Shown here piece after piece: positions 53,453 through 62,379 of a stretch of 64,000 nt of DNA. Every line of letters starts with the position of its first letter. The stretch's first letter is position 1. The stretch covers positions 57,789 to 121,788 of the forward strand of contig CAXSCR010000007.1 of assembly GCA_964235605.1 (NCBI GenBank), written 5' to 3'. Position numbers and translations under genes: made by a program. The notes beneath the pieces were generated by a model. It was not told where the DNA came from and searched no databases. It saw only the letters and a program-made list of their open reading frames with translations. This stretch comes from DATCRE01 sp964235605. GTDB lineage: Bacteria; Bacteroidota; Bacteroidia; Cytophagales; Cyclobacteriaceae.

Positions 53453-54070
53453 TTTAGAGTAGCTCTTCTCACCAGCCTTTATTGCTACTTTTAATAAGTT
53501 TTCTGCTAGCGGCAAGGTGCATGAAAATTCATCAGTATAGGCACAATAGGGGTTGTAGGCCAGGTTAAAATCTAAGTTAATTGTACTGCTACCAGCGACT
53601 TTCTTTAGATCCAGGTAGCGCCCGGCGCCATATGTTTCCAAAGTGCTTGTCTCATCGCCAAATCCCAAAAACAAAGTACCGCGGTGAACACCTTGTTCCA
53701 TTACTTCCAATATCAGCAACTTATTTTGAACCCCATCTAATTTAAACTCAGCGTAAGCATAAGGCAAATAATGTTGCTCTTGGCCATCGCTTGTTTTGAG
53801 TACCACCACCTTTTTTTCTTTAATCGGCTCGAGTGAAGCAATAATTCTATATCTACCGTCAATGGGAAAATAATTTAGACCTTTGAATAGCGCTGTGCTA
53901 TCAGCAAAAGGTGATGTTGAAGAGGTACGCATGAAATGATCTTTGTCTTCACGCTCTTTTTCAATTTGTTTGACATATACTTCAGGCGTATCGCCTTCCT
54001 GCATGGCATAGAACATGATGGCGATAGCCGCCGTGACGATTATAACAATAACAATATTTTGTTTTTTCAT
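53450..54070 (-). CDS. DUF1684 family membrane-anchored protein
   Basis: A 206-residue protein with one N-terminal membrane helix (about residues 5-20, IVIVIIVTAAIAIMFYAM) acting as anchor or signal. The body has the DUF1684 signatures FKGLNYFPIDGRYRIIASLEP, LFLGFGDETSTLETYGAGRYL and NLAYNPYCAYTDEFSCTLPLAENLL, the last with conserved Tyr and two Cys. The family's function is unknown. ATG at 54070. It lies 180 nt downstream of pheT's start, across the octad repeat, and is divergent from the alkA-like gene. Confidence 0.85.
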   Translation of the reverse strand: MKKQNIVIVIIVTAAIAIMFYAMQEGDTPEVYVKQIEKEREDKDHFMRTSSTSPFADSTALFKGLNYFPIDGRYRIIASLEPIKEKKVVVLKTSDGQEQHYLPYAYAEFKLDGVQNKLLILEVMEQGVHRGTLFLGFGDETSTLETYGAGRYLDLKKVAGSSTINLDFNLAYNPYCAYTDEFSCTLPLAENLLKVAIKAGEKSYSK

Positions 54071-54225
54071 ATACAAATCAAATACAGTCTCACCTATTAC
54101 TATGTTACGATAAAGTGCATTAAAGATGCAAGCTACTCGTTTCCTTTAGTTTTCTTTGTTATAGGAACACGACCGAGAATACAGCGCTGGCTTTCAACAG
54201 CTAGAAGATTCCTTTATATTGTGCG

Positions 54226-55113
54226 ATGGATTCGTTTCTTATACCCGTTCCGCAGGAATTTAGTTTCGACTTATGTTTAAGCTTTTTGAAAAGATCTCCA
54301 AGAGAACTCTTACACCGGTGTGAAGAAAATTTGGTTAAAAAAATTGTACAGCTTAACGGTTATGAAATATTGTTCGAGCTTACTCCCATAGATAGTCAAA
54401 GCTTATCCATAACTATTTTAGAAGGACCTAATACACCCGACGTAAAAGCGCAACTCGAGAACTATGTAAGAGAGTGGTTTGATCTTGAAACCGATTTGAA
54501 ACCATTTTACAAACTTGCCTCAGCTGATAAGTTATTGAAGGGTCTCGTTACCAATTTCTATGGATATAGAATTGTTGGACAGCCCGATTTATTTGAATCT
54601 GTAATATGGGCCGTTTTAGGCCAGCAGATAAATTTACAATTTGCCTACACACTTAAGCAAAGATTTGTAGCGCAGTTTGGCAAGCGATTGGTCCACGAAG
54701 GCCAATATTATTACTTATTTCCCCAACCCGAAACGATTGCAGTTCTTACCAATGAACATCTACTTTCACTTCAATTTTCACGGCAAAAAAGTATGTATGT
54801 TATTCTCATTGCCGAAGCTTTTGCAAGCGGCGAGCTATCAAAAGAGAAATTAAAAAAACTTTCTCTTACTGATGCCAAAGAAAAACTAATGTCTATTAAA
54901 GGTATTGGTAATTGGACTGCCAACTATGCATTAATGAAGACCTTCCGCCATCCAGATGCTTTTCCGCTTGAGGATGCAGGTGTACATAATGCCATCAAAA
55001 ATTTAAAAGGCATGAAAAAGAAACCAACCCTTGATCAAGTAAAAAGAGTTTATAAAAAATATAAGGGTTGGGAGGCTTATGCTACATTGTATTTGTGGAG
55101 GAGTCTCGGTTAG
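54226..55113 (+). CDS. DNA-3-methyladenine glycosylase II (AlkA-like)
   Basis: A 295-residue base-excision repair enzyme removing alkylated purines. The N-terminal domain (about 1-105) is AlkA-like. Then come SVIWAVLGQQINLQFAYTLKQRFVAQFGKRL and the helix-hairpin-helix with catalytic Asp: LMSIKGIGNWTANYALMKTFRHPDAFPLEDAGVHNAI. The Asp follows the Phe-Pro-Leu-Glu sequence as in the family. Length agrees with AlkA. Start ATG 54226. No Ada or other repair gene is adjacent. Confidence 0.87.
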   Translation: MDSFLIPVPQEFSFDLCLSFLKRSPRELLHRCEENLVKKIVQLNGYEILFELTPIDSQSLSITILEGPNTPDVKAQLENYVREWFDLETDLKPFYKLASADKLLKGLVTNFYGYRIVGQPDLFESVIWAVLGQQINLQFAYTLKQRFVAQFGKRLVHEGQYYYLFPQPETIAVLTNEHLLSLQFSRQKSMYVILIAEAFASGELSKEKLKKLSLTDAKEKLMSIKGIGNWTANYALMKTFRHPDAFPLEDAGVHNAIKNLKGMKKKPTLDQVKRVYKKYKGWEAYATLYLWRSLG

Positions 55114-55606
55114 GATAATTTGCACTACATAGATAACGAAATTTGATGTTATGCAATTGATTCATAAATCGAACCCATAAATTATCAATTAAATTTTGAC
55201 TTGAAAACAACCAGGGTGCAATCACGTACGGAACTGTTTCAGCAGATGCCTTTTTGTATGACACAACAGATCTTTCTAAAACCAATGTTGTGCTTTTTTC
55301 ACCCGCTGGATAACGACATTAAAGATATGATTAACGTATATCTTTTTAAATGCTGCACCGGCCTTGCGAAAAAATCCTGCTTCCATTTGATGATTTGAAC
55401 TGAATGTACTTTAAAACGCTTAGCTTATTCAGCCAACGTTTCACGTTCCTGAATAGGTGCTTACGCTACCCAGGCTTGGAACTTTTCTTTGAACTTTGCT
55501 TTGAATTTTACCTCAACTTTTTTAATTTTTATACAAGTTATTTTTTTACATTAACCTTGGGTCATAATTTTAAAGAGTATTATATTGGAGCGAGGGGAAA
55601 CTTCAG
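55114..55606. other. convergent spacer with a coding-like fragment
   Basis: This 493-nt region lies between convergent alkA and the TraB gene. Within it, 55200-55313 reads an open protein-like frame of 37 residues on the plus strand (NQGAITYGTVSADAFLYD and so on), ended by TAA, with further scattered fragments in other frames. This may be the remains of a decayed gene but no family is recognised, and no promoter or terminator is clear. Confidence 0.3.
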
Positions 55607-56527
55607 TTAATAAGTTTGTTTTAATGTTACTGGCGTTAGTATAAAACCCTGCTTTGCAAGTCCGTATAAAAGCCCGTTTTTATAGTTTAAATGTTTTATA
55701 CCTACTGCTATAAAACAGTCTTTATTTTTTATTAGAGACGGTAACTGTTTTATCCAATCTTTATTTCTTTTGCGCAAGCCTGATGAATTAAATTGGGTTG
55801 CTTTAAAATTAAAGTCATAATTATAAAATCCCTTTTCATATAGAGCCAGCATATCCAGCAACTTTACTCCTGTAGGGTCGTCATCAGAATTTATTATCGT
55901 CACTAGTTGAACAATATTTGTCGTTAATTGCTTAATGAATTTCTCTGAAGAAAATAAATCCCTTAAGTTAGTTCTACTATCGAGCCCGATGCATTCCTTT
56001 TTTGCGGTGTCGGCTTTTAAAAATAATATATGATCCATTGTTTGCATATCCCTACTGACTTTCAAATGATGTTTTTCCGCCAGAGCATTAACCAAAAACA
56101 TTGCGAATGAATAAAGTACTGGCACTTTAGGTAATTTTGAAGTGTCCATTACAACAATACTAACCCCCGTTTCTTTTAAAAGATAGTTATTAACTAGATC
56201 AAAGTCTTTCCCGAAAAAATCTCTGGCTGTTCTTTTTTCATTTTTTAGATCATTTTTAAAGTTATTAAGACCTGACGTGTCTCTTTCCAGAATATTTTCG
56301 CCAATGAAAGATGATGACGAAAGGAGTAATGTATCTAAAGCTACAAAGGAGTTAACCCATTCAATTCCAAAGTTGTGAAATGTACCTAATAAATAACTGG
56401 TGTGAGTAGAATGGGGATGCCGGACTTTCCAGAGTACTGAGCTTATTCCATTTTGGATCTGAGACACTGCAATATTACTTTCGAAAGTAAATACACACAT
56501 TAACACTAATACCTTGGTATATCTCAT
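55607..56527 (-). CDS. TraB/GumN family exported protein
   Basis: A 306-residue exported protein with a signal peptide (RYTKVLVLMCVFTFESNIAVSQ). The TraB/GumN (PF01963) landmarks are SYLLGTFHNFGIEWVNSF near residue 50 (the GxxH motif), FIGENILE (Glu), and FIAVGIKHLNYKNGLLYGLAKQGF close to the end. The family is thought to be metal-dependent peptidase-like in some members. Function here is unknown. The ATG at 56527 starts the signal peptide. It is alone on the minus strand. Confidence 0.82.
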   Translation of the reverse strand: MRYTKVLVLMCVFTFESNIAVSQIQNGISSVLWKVRHPHSTHTSYLLGTFHNFGIEWVNSFVALDTLLLSSSSFIGENILERDTSGLNNFKNDLKNEKRTARDFFGKDFDLVNNYLLKETGVSIVVMDTSKLPKVPVLYSFAMFLVNALAEKHHLKVSRDMQTMDHILFLKADTAKKECIGLDSRTNLRDLFSSEKFIKQLTTNIVQLVTIINSDDDPTGVKLLDMLALYEKGFYNYDFNFKATQFNSSGLRKRNKDWIKQLPSLIKNKDCFIAVGIKHLNYKNGLLYGLAKQGFILTPVTLKQTY

Positions 56528-56536
56528 AATTTGCAA

Positions 56537-57037
56537 TTATATGACGTAGGTGTTTTGCAACAAACGTTATTTAAATAACTAACAAGATATGTAATCGATA
56601 AAGCTCTATCAAATAGCTTTTCCAAACTAACACATCTAAAAATGAGTATACAAGTTTTCATTACGCGTTGTTAAGATCTGCCGGTAGCTCCTTTAAAGAG
56701 TTTAATAGCTTAACACTTGCTAACGCATTAAACCTTATATTATGATTTATCCGGCGACCCGATCAAATTAAAGCATCGCAAAATATAATTTCAGAGCTTT
56801 TGTTTATATCCCTTTAGTTCGTTTTCTGATAATAAAAAAAACGAACTTATTAATCTCAGAAGACACGTATTCATGATGAAACTTAGCAGCTATTAGTAGC
56901 GCTGTAATTCATGTAAAAATTATTGGATAATACACAGAGGTACCTAAATACGGAATTATATAGAAGAGAGGTTATTAGGGAGATACATGAAAAACTTTTA
57001 AAATCCTATTTAGATTTTCATAAACTGATGTATCGGG
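56537..57037. other. A+T-rich non-coding region with a hairpin
   Basis: About 500 nt without a supported gene. A 10-bp stem (AGTTCGTTTT at 56816-56825 with AAAACGAACT at 56838-56847) is visible. A 63-codon plus-strand frame (56923-57114) opens from a TTG and overlaps the end of the AraC gene, so I do not call it a gene. Confidence 0.4.
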
Positions 57038-58000
57038 TTATTGCAAAGAATATTTTTTTGGTTTTGTTCCAATATGTTCTTCGAAGACTCTACCGAAATG
57101 GCTTAAGTTTGTAAACCCCAACCGATAACCTACTTCCGATATAGAAAGTTTCTGTTCTTTAATGAGTTGCGCGGCCTCTTGCATACGATAGAATTGATAA
57201 TAATTGAAAATACTATTGCCGAAAATCTGTTTGAACAGACGCTTCAATTTCGATTCGCTCATACATGCAGAAATTGCCAGGGTATTTAAGTTTGGCGGTA
57301 TATTTAAGTTTGAAAGAATTTTATCTTTAATCTGATAAACTTTTTCAATGTCACTTACTTTCAACGCGTGAACCGGCGTGTTTCCGCGCTTAAGTAAATC
57401 CATGAAAAGAAGGCACATCAACTCCTCTGCTTTTAGCCTGAAATAGAAATCCTTCAGGCTCGCGGGTACAACCATATTAACAATTTCGGAGGCAACCTTT
57501 TGGATTTGTGGCGATACAAATTCTTCAAAGAGTAAAGGTTGTTTACTTGTTGTTATGGTCTTAAGGATGGCGTTATCTTCTTCCGGATTCAGCAATGATT
57601 TTAAATATTTGGCATCAACAACGATGATAATTGACTTGAATCTGGTTTTACCTGGGAATATCATTTCATAATCAATATTTCCCACGCCTATTTGAACGGA
57701 TGGCATAAATGTTGCCTCAGCTGCAGCATTTCTAACCTGGCCTTTTGCGTTAAATGCGTTGTTGAACGACATCACTATTTTCTCGATCGTATTATCCGGA
57801 ACTATCCGCAACATCAGATCTTCATTGAATTCGTAATCTCTTATCATCATTCGCATCGCCGGCCCAAACAAGTAACCCTGAATATATCCTTTCCCTGATT
57901 TTTCGGGAATATTCACCCGACCGCTTTCGACTTTACCGCCAATAAATTCAGCAAACAAGCTCAAAAAACCACGGTCTTGATTCGGTGTGATCTCTAACAT
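57038..58000 (-). CDS. AraC-family transcriptional regulator
   Basis: A 320-residue regulator with a C-terminal AraC-type double helix-turn-helix. HTH1 is around IFGNSIFNYYQFYRMQEAAQLIKE. HTH2 is SISEVGYRLGFTNLSHFGRVFEEHIGTKPKKYS. The N-terminal 210 residues are probably a ligand or dimerisation domain and have no recognised motif. It is divergent from an ABC-exporter gene set with 92 nt between starts, so it probably controls that operon in response to an unknown compound. ATG at 58000. Confidence 0.88.
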   Translation of the reverse strand: MLEITPNQDRGFLSLFAEFIGGKVESGRVNIPEKSGKGYIQGYLFGPAMRMMIRDYEFNEDLMLRIVPDNTIEKIVMSFNNAFNAKGQVRNAAAEATFMPSVQIGVGNIDYEMIFPGKTRFKSIIIVVDAKYLKSLLNPEEDNAILKTITTSKQPLLFEEFVSPQIQKVASEIVNMVVPASLKDFYFRLKAEELMCLLFMDLLKRGNTPVHALKVSDIEKVYQIKDKILSNLNIPPNLNTLAISACMSESKLKRLFKQIFGNSIFNYYQFYRMQEAAQLIKEQKLSISEVGYRLGFTNLSHFGRVFEEHIGTKPKKYSLQ

Positions 58001-58062
58001 TATATGATCTATTACGACTATTTATTGGTCTAACATAGATATTTTATCCTTATAAATCAATA

Positions 58063-58070
58063 TACTTTTG
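58063..58070 (+). promoter_or_regulatory. putative -7 element of the ABC exporter operon
   Basis: TACTTTTG matches TAnnTTTG, 22 nt before the ATG of the ATPase gene in the intergenic region with araC. The usual TTG at -33 is absent, which would fit activator-dependent expression by the divergent AraC protein. Confidence 0.35.
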
Positions 58071-58092
58071 TTATACCATTTAAAACAATGTT

Positions 58093-58785
58093 ATGATTGC
58101 AAGACTAACCAAGGCAAACAAGATCTATGAATCACCCGCCGGTAAATTCATGGCGCTTGATAAAAGTGATGTAGAGCTCAGGAGAGGCGAGCTATTGTTG
58201 ATTATAGGCCCGTCAGGATCAGGAAAAACAACTTTGCTATCCTTATTAGGTTGCCTGATTAACCCTGATGATGGCACCCTTGAAATAGATGGAAATGTAA
58301 CGACTCAACTATCAGCCAAAGAAATGGCCCAACTCAGGCTCAACACTATCGGCTTTGTTTTCCAGCAATTTAATTTACTGGCGCCTTTAACTGCTGAGGG
58401 CAATGTTTCATTTCCGCTTCAGATACAGGGTTTAAGTCCATCGGAAATAAAAAAGCGAACAATTGATGCCTTACAGAAAGTAAATATGATGGAGCATAAA
58501 AATAAGCTTCCCCGGCAACTGTCAGGCGGCCAGCAGCAGCGTATTGCCATTGCCAGGGCCCTGGTCACTAATCCAAAAATTGTACTCTGCGATGAGCCGA
58601 CAGCCTCACTTGATAAAGATAGTCTAAGAATAGTTATGACAGAGTTAAAAGACCTTGCAAAAAACGGCATTGCAGTAGCGGTTGTTACGCACGATCCAAG
58701 ATTAGTGGAGTATGCGGATAGAGCCATTGAAGTAAAAAACGGACAAGTCTTTCCTTTGGTAAACATTAACGACAGCATCCACTAA
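58093..58785 (+). CDS. ABC transporter ATP-binding protein (DevA/LolD-like)
   Basis: A 230-residue ATPase with Walker A GPSGSGKTTLLSL (residues 37-49), Q-loop FQQFNLLAPLTAEGN, ABC signature LSGGQQQRIAIARAL (about 139) and Walker B KIVLCDEPTASLD (about 160). MacB/LolD/DevA-type ATPases of this length pair with FtsX-like permeases. The following genes (membrane-fusion protein, permease, TolC) make a tripartite exporter. Substrate unknown. ATG at 58093, 22 nt after a -7-like element. Confidence 0.9.
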   Translation: MIARLTKANKIYESPAGKFMALDKSDVELRRGELLLIIGPSGSGKTTLLSLLGCLINPDDGTLEIDGNVTTQLSAKEMAQLRLNTIGFVFQQFNLLAPLTAEGNVSFPLQIQGLSPSEIKKRTIDALQKVNMMEHKNKLPRQLSGGQQQRIAIARALVTNPKIVLCDEPTASLDKDSLRIVMTELKDLAKNGIAVAVVTHDPRLVEYADRAIEVKNGQVFPLVNINDSIH

Positions 58786-58802
58786 CCTGTACATACTGAA
58801 AA

Positions 58803-59771
58803 ATGTTAAATAAACTAAAACAAACACCAATGAAAAATATATGTGTTCCAATGGTATTTAGCCTGATCATGGCTTTGCTTGCTTCCTGTCACAGTGAAGA
58901 AGATGAAGTAAAGAATAAAAATCAATCCAGCGCACCGAAAATAATAAGCAAGGTAGTAGGCGTGGCAAGGATTGAACCTGAGAAAGGGCTTCTATATATA
59001 TACGCAAGCGCCAGTGGCAAAATTTCAGAAATAAATGAGAACGAAAACCATACTGTTGTTCAGGGTACATGCTTGCTGAAACTTGATAAAACAATTGACA
59101 TAGCGCAACTGAACATGGAAAAGAGTAAGGTTGGCGTGCAGAAATCTGTCATCCAGTCGGCAGAGGCAAATGCAAAAGCCATCTACTCTGAGTTTGAAAA
59201 AATGAAGGCTGATGTGGCGCTCAACGAAAAACTGTTTGCAGCCAAAGCTATCACTCAGCAGATGGTTGACGATAGCAAAGCGAAGCTCTCTAAATTAAAT
59301 TTCGAATATGACAAGCAGCTGGCGGAAGTGAGTCAATCTAAAAATAAGATGGCTGAGATAGCGTCGGGCATTCAATACCGAAATGCAGTGCTTGATGAAA
59401 AACAAGTGAACGCACCTTACAATGGCAGTGTGCTGGAATGGAATGTCCAAAAAGGTGACTACGTAAACGCAGGGCAAAAACTTGGTCAGTTTGCTGCGGA
59501 GGGATCTGTTATTGCCGTAACTGAAGTTGATGAATTGTTCGCCGATAAAATAAAAATAGGCATGCGCGCAGAAATCATTTCGCAGGCAACGGGCAAGAAG
59601 CTGGGTGAAGGTCAAGTATACTTCATCGCTGGATTTCTTAAAAGGAAATCTCTTTTCTCTGATGAAAACACGGTGGAAGACAGACGCGTTGAAAAGGTCA
59701 AAATTCGCTTGAATTCAGGTGCGCGCGTAATGATTAATAACAGGGTTGATTGTATCATCTATTTAAATTAA
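58803..59771 (+). CDS. HlyD-family periplasmic adaptor lipoprotein (DevB-like)
   Basis: A 322-residue adaptor. The signal sequence (KNICVPMVFSLIMALLASC) ends with a lipobox Cys, so it is probably lipid-anchored. A barrel-sandwich hybrid lipoyl half (ASASGKISEINENENHTVVQG) and a long alpha-helical hairpin (about 95-195, SVIQSAEANAKAIYSEFEKMKADVALNEKLFAAKAITQ) are clear. A second lipoyl half (VNAPYNGSVLEWNVQKGDYVNAGQKLG) follows. It would link the inner-membrane pump to TolC. Starts at 58803 or 58830 are both ATG; the second puts the signal peptide right at the N-terminus. It lies 17 nt after the ATPase gene. Confidence 0.87.
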   Translation: MLNKLKQTPMKNICVPMVFSLIMALLASCHSEEDEVKNKNQSSAPKIISKVVGVARIEPEKGLLYIYASASGKISEINENENHTVVQGTCLLKLDKTIDIAQLNMEKSKVGVQKSVIQSAEANAKAIYSEFEKMKADVALNEKLFAAKAITQQMVDDSKAKLSKLNFEYDKQLAEVSQSKNKMAEIASGIQYRNAVLDEKQVNAPYNGSVLEWNVQKGDYVNAGQKLGQFAAEGSVIAVTEVDELFADKIKIGMRAEIISQATGKKLGEGQVYFIAGFLKRKSLFSDENTVEDRRVEKVKIRLNSGARVMINNRVDCIIYLN

Positions 59772-59775
59772 GACT

Positions 59776-60906
59776 ATGTGGTACAATGCATTTAGGTTCA
59801 TGATTTTTGATAAATCAAAGCTCATTGGTATTTTGTTCGGCATCGTTATCTCTGTTTTCCTTATTGGAGCTCAACTCGGCATCTTCGACTCTATACTGGA
59901 CAGTACAACGGGAATAACAAAAGGAAACGCCGATTACATTTTTGTAGTCAATAGCAAGAGCGTATCTGCTTTACAACTCCAGAACATTGATGTAAGGGTG
60001 GGCTATGAATTACAGTCTTTGCCAGGGGTACTAAAAGTTTATCCAGTGGTTTTGACAGCGGGCACAATTAAACTACCCTCCGGTGCAACAGGCGCCGCTT
60101 CAATCATAGGCCTGCAAGGACCTGATTTTATCGGTGGTCCGAAAGAATACACATCTGAAACCGACCTCGGTAATTTGTTGAATGAGGGTGCGGTAATCTT
60201 AGATAAAGGTGACCTGACAATTTTAGAGGGATTAAAAATGGAAGACTTTTTCTTAATTAACGACACCCGTGTTTTTCTCAGTGGCATGTCTGTCAACAAT
60301 CCAGGGTTTGGTCAGGTTAATATCGTAACCACAATAGAAAGAGCCAGACAATTGAGTGGGTTGAGTTTGAATTTTGTGAGTGCGTATATGGTGAAAACAA
60401 ACTCTGCCGACGCACTTATAAACGAGCAGATAGCGCAAAATATAACCCAGGTAATTCCTTCTGTCAAGGCAGCAATCGGGGCGAAATTTATGGAGGAAAC
60501 ATTATCCTATATGATGGAGGTAAGCAGCATTTCGGTAAGCTTTGGCATGTTAATCGGAGTCGCTTTGCTGTCAGGGTTGGTTATCGTCGGGCTCACCATG
60601 TTCTCATCAGTTAACGACCGGATAAAAGATTATGGCACTGTGAAAGCCATTGGCGGCGGTAACGGATTTATCATTCGCCTGATCCTGACGCAGGCAGCTA
60701 TTTATGCGTTGACCGGATTCACTTTTGCAATGTGCCTTTTGTGGTGTTTTCAACAAGTAATGATCAGCGCTAATCAAGGATTTAGCATCTCCCTTGTACG
60801 CATCATGAATTTACTGCTGGCAACTGCTGTGATATCGGTAACCGGAAGCTGGTTTTCCCTGAGAAAAATACTAAAACTAGAGCCAGTTCAAATCTTTAGA
60901 ATGTAA
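59776..60906 (+). CDS. ABC transporter permease (DevC/MacB-type FtsX fold)
   Basis: A 376-residue permease with one N-terminal membrane helix (GILFGIVISVFLIGAQLGIFDS, about 16-38) and a large periplasmic domain. Three C-terminal helices follow (about 253-280, 304-328 and 345-362), including GLVIVGLTMFSSVNDRIKDYGTVKAIGG, the FtsX signature. The size matches DevC of heterocyst glycolipid exporters and related pumps. It lies directly between the adaptor gene (4-nt gap) and TolC (11-nt gap). ATG at 59776. Confidence 0.88.
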   Translation: MWYNAFRFMIFDKSKLIGILFGIVISVFLIGAQLGIFDSILDSTTGITKGNADYIFVVNSKSVSALQLQNIDVRVGYELQSLPGVLKVYPVVLTAGTIKLPSGATGAASIIGLQGPDFIGGPKEYTSETDLGNLLNEGAVILDKGDLTILEGLKMEDFFLINDTRVFLSGMSVNNPGFGQVNIVTTIERARQLSGLSLNFVSAYMVKTNSADALINEQIAQNITQVIPSVKAAIGAKFMEETLSYMMEVSSISVSFGMLIGVALLSGLVIVGLTMFSSVNDRIKDYGTVKAIGGGNGFIIRLILTQAAIYALTGFTFAMCLLWCFQQVMISANQGFSISLVRIMNLLLATAVISVTGSWFSLRKILKLEPVQIFRM

Positions 60907-60917
60907 ACTGTACCATT

Positions 60918-62231
60918 ATGAACTTTACAAAAAAAATCACCATGATAATTAGCGCCGCATTCCTATCCATTAAAATAATGGCACAAGATGATATACAGCG
61001 CATATCGCTTTCTGAGGCACTTGACATTGGTATTGAGAAACGGTATGATGCCAGGGCAAATAAAATAAATATTGATCTGGCAGATAATGCCACTCAAAGG
61101 AGTAAGTTGGAATGGCTACCCGATATTACAGGTTCAGGAACCATTAAAGACAACACTAAATTACAGACAATGATTCTTTCGGATAACGTAAACGGGACCA
61201 CCACAATTACAATTGGCGCAACGAATCAAACTGTTTTTGCACTCGATCTAACCCAGCATATTTACAAGCCAGGTTTAAATACAGATATCAGAATTGCGGG
61301 TACCGAAGCATTGTTAGAGAAAGAAAAAAATACTGAAAAGGAAAACTCCATTAAACAAAGCATAGCGGCGGCGTACCTGAATGTTATTCTAAAAGAAAAT
61401 CAATGGAAAAGTGCATCTTCAATTGTGAAGAGAAGCACACAGTACTACCTGGTTGCGGAAGAGAAATATAGGCTCATGGCTTCGCTGGAAAATGATTATA
61501 TAAAATCGAAGCTTGATTACGAGAATGTTAAAATAGCAGAGCGGGAGGCCAGCCAGAACTATCAGCTTGCGCTAACACAACTAAAACATCAGCTAAATTT
61601 TCCCACTTCTGCTAACATTGTTTTAACGGATTCACTTGCAACATTTGAGCAGGAATATACTTACAACTCAGAGGCTGGTATTATGGAGAGGACGGAAGTT
61701 AAACAGCTTATTCTGCAAAATCAGGTGAATAAATTAAAATTAAAAAAGAGTAAACAATATTTTATGCCGGCAGTGTCTGTAATTGCAAATTATTCCACCC
61801 AGATTCAAAGTGAAAGTTTTAACTATTTCAATCAAAGATGGTCTCCTTTCAGCTACATCGGTTTGAAATTGAGTCTGCCTGTTATCGGCAACTTCAGGAA
61901 TGCCAATATGATTAAGGAAAATCGTTTGAAGATAATGCAAACCGAACTTCAGCTACAGCAAAAATTGCTTGATGCCGATAATGAAATTTTGAAATATCAG
62001 ACTGATCTTGTAAATACACAAAGCGCTATAATTTCAAATAGAAATAATCTTACGTTGTCAAAAAGCCTATTTCAAAATCAGATGAACATGTATAAACTGG
62101 GTACAGCCACGTACAGTAGTATGCTGGATACAGAAAGTTCGTTAAATACAGTTGATCAAAATTATATCAAGGCGATATACAACTACTTAATGGCTAAAAT
62201 AAATTATGAAATATCAATTGGTAAATTATGA
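60918..62231 (+). CDS. TolC-family outer membrane efflux protein
   Basis: A 437-residue outer membrane channel with a signal peptide (KKITMIISAAFLSIKIMAQ). Helical hairpin repeats follow: the first near DIQRISLSEALDIGIEKRYDARANKINIDLADN, the second with NQVNKLKLKKSKQYFMPAVSVIANYSTQ. The chain ends INYEISIGKL. This is the pattern of the TolC outer membrane efflux family. Together with the ATPase, adaptor and permease genes upstream it makes a complete trans-envelope exporter. Start ATG at 60918. Confidence 0.88.
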   Translation: MNFTKKITMIISAAFLSIKIMAQDDIQRISLSEALDIGIEKRYDARANKINIDLADNATQRSKLEWLPDITGSGTIKDNTKLQTMILSDNVNGTTTITIGATNQTVFALDLTQHIYKPGLNTDIRIAGTEALLEKEKNTEKENSIKQSIAAAYLNVILKENQWKSASSIVKRSTQYYLVAEEKYRLMASLENDYIKSKLDYENVKIAEREASQNYQLALTQLKHQLNFPTSANIVLTDSLATFEQEYTYNSEAGIMERTEVKQLILQNQVNKLKLKKSKQYFMPAVSVIANYSTQIQSESFNYFNQRWSPFSYIGLKLSLPVIGNFRNANMIKENRLKIMQTELQLQQKLLDADNEILKYQTDLVNTQSAIISNRNNLTLSKSLFQNQMNMYKLGTATYSSMLDTESSLNTVDQNYIKAIYNYLMAKINYEISIGKL

Positions 62232-62347
62232 AAGTCAGCACACCTGCAAATGAAGGAGCCACTGTGAGTATGTCTGTTGCTAAATACCACAATCATTGTT
62301 TGCGTTGCGTTATGATCTCCATGTTACTTGCAATATTACCTTCCTAA
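62228..62347 (+). CDS. 39-residue small ORF after tolC
   Basis: An ATG overlaps the stop of the TolC-type gene (ATGA) and opens 39 codons, ending CVMISMLLAILPS before TAA at 62345-62347. The overlap is the usual coupling arrangement, and the hydrophobic C-terminus could be a membrane helix. There is no homology evidence. It may be a remnant or a chance frame. Confidence 0.25.
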   Translation: MKVSTPANEGATVSMSVAKYHNHCLRCVMISMLLAILPS

Positions 62348-62379
62348 ATTAAACACATTTAATCATTTAAATAAAAGTT

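Noticed and set aside
56923..57114. 63-codon plus-strand frame before the AraC gene
   Set aside because: It opens from a TTG, overlaps the 3' end of the well-supported AraC gene by 77 nt, and has no family resemblance.
58867..59615. Long antisense frames inside the adaptor gene
   Set aside because: They are shadows of the HlyD-like coding frame, which has a lipobox, lipoyl halves and a helical hairpin.
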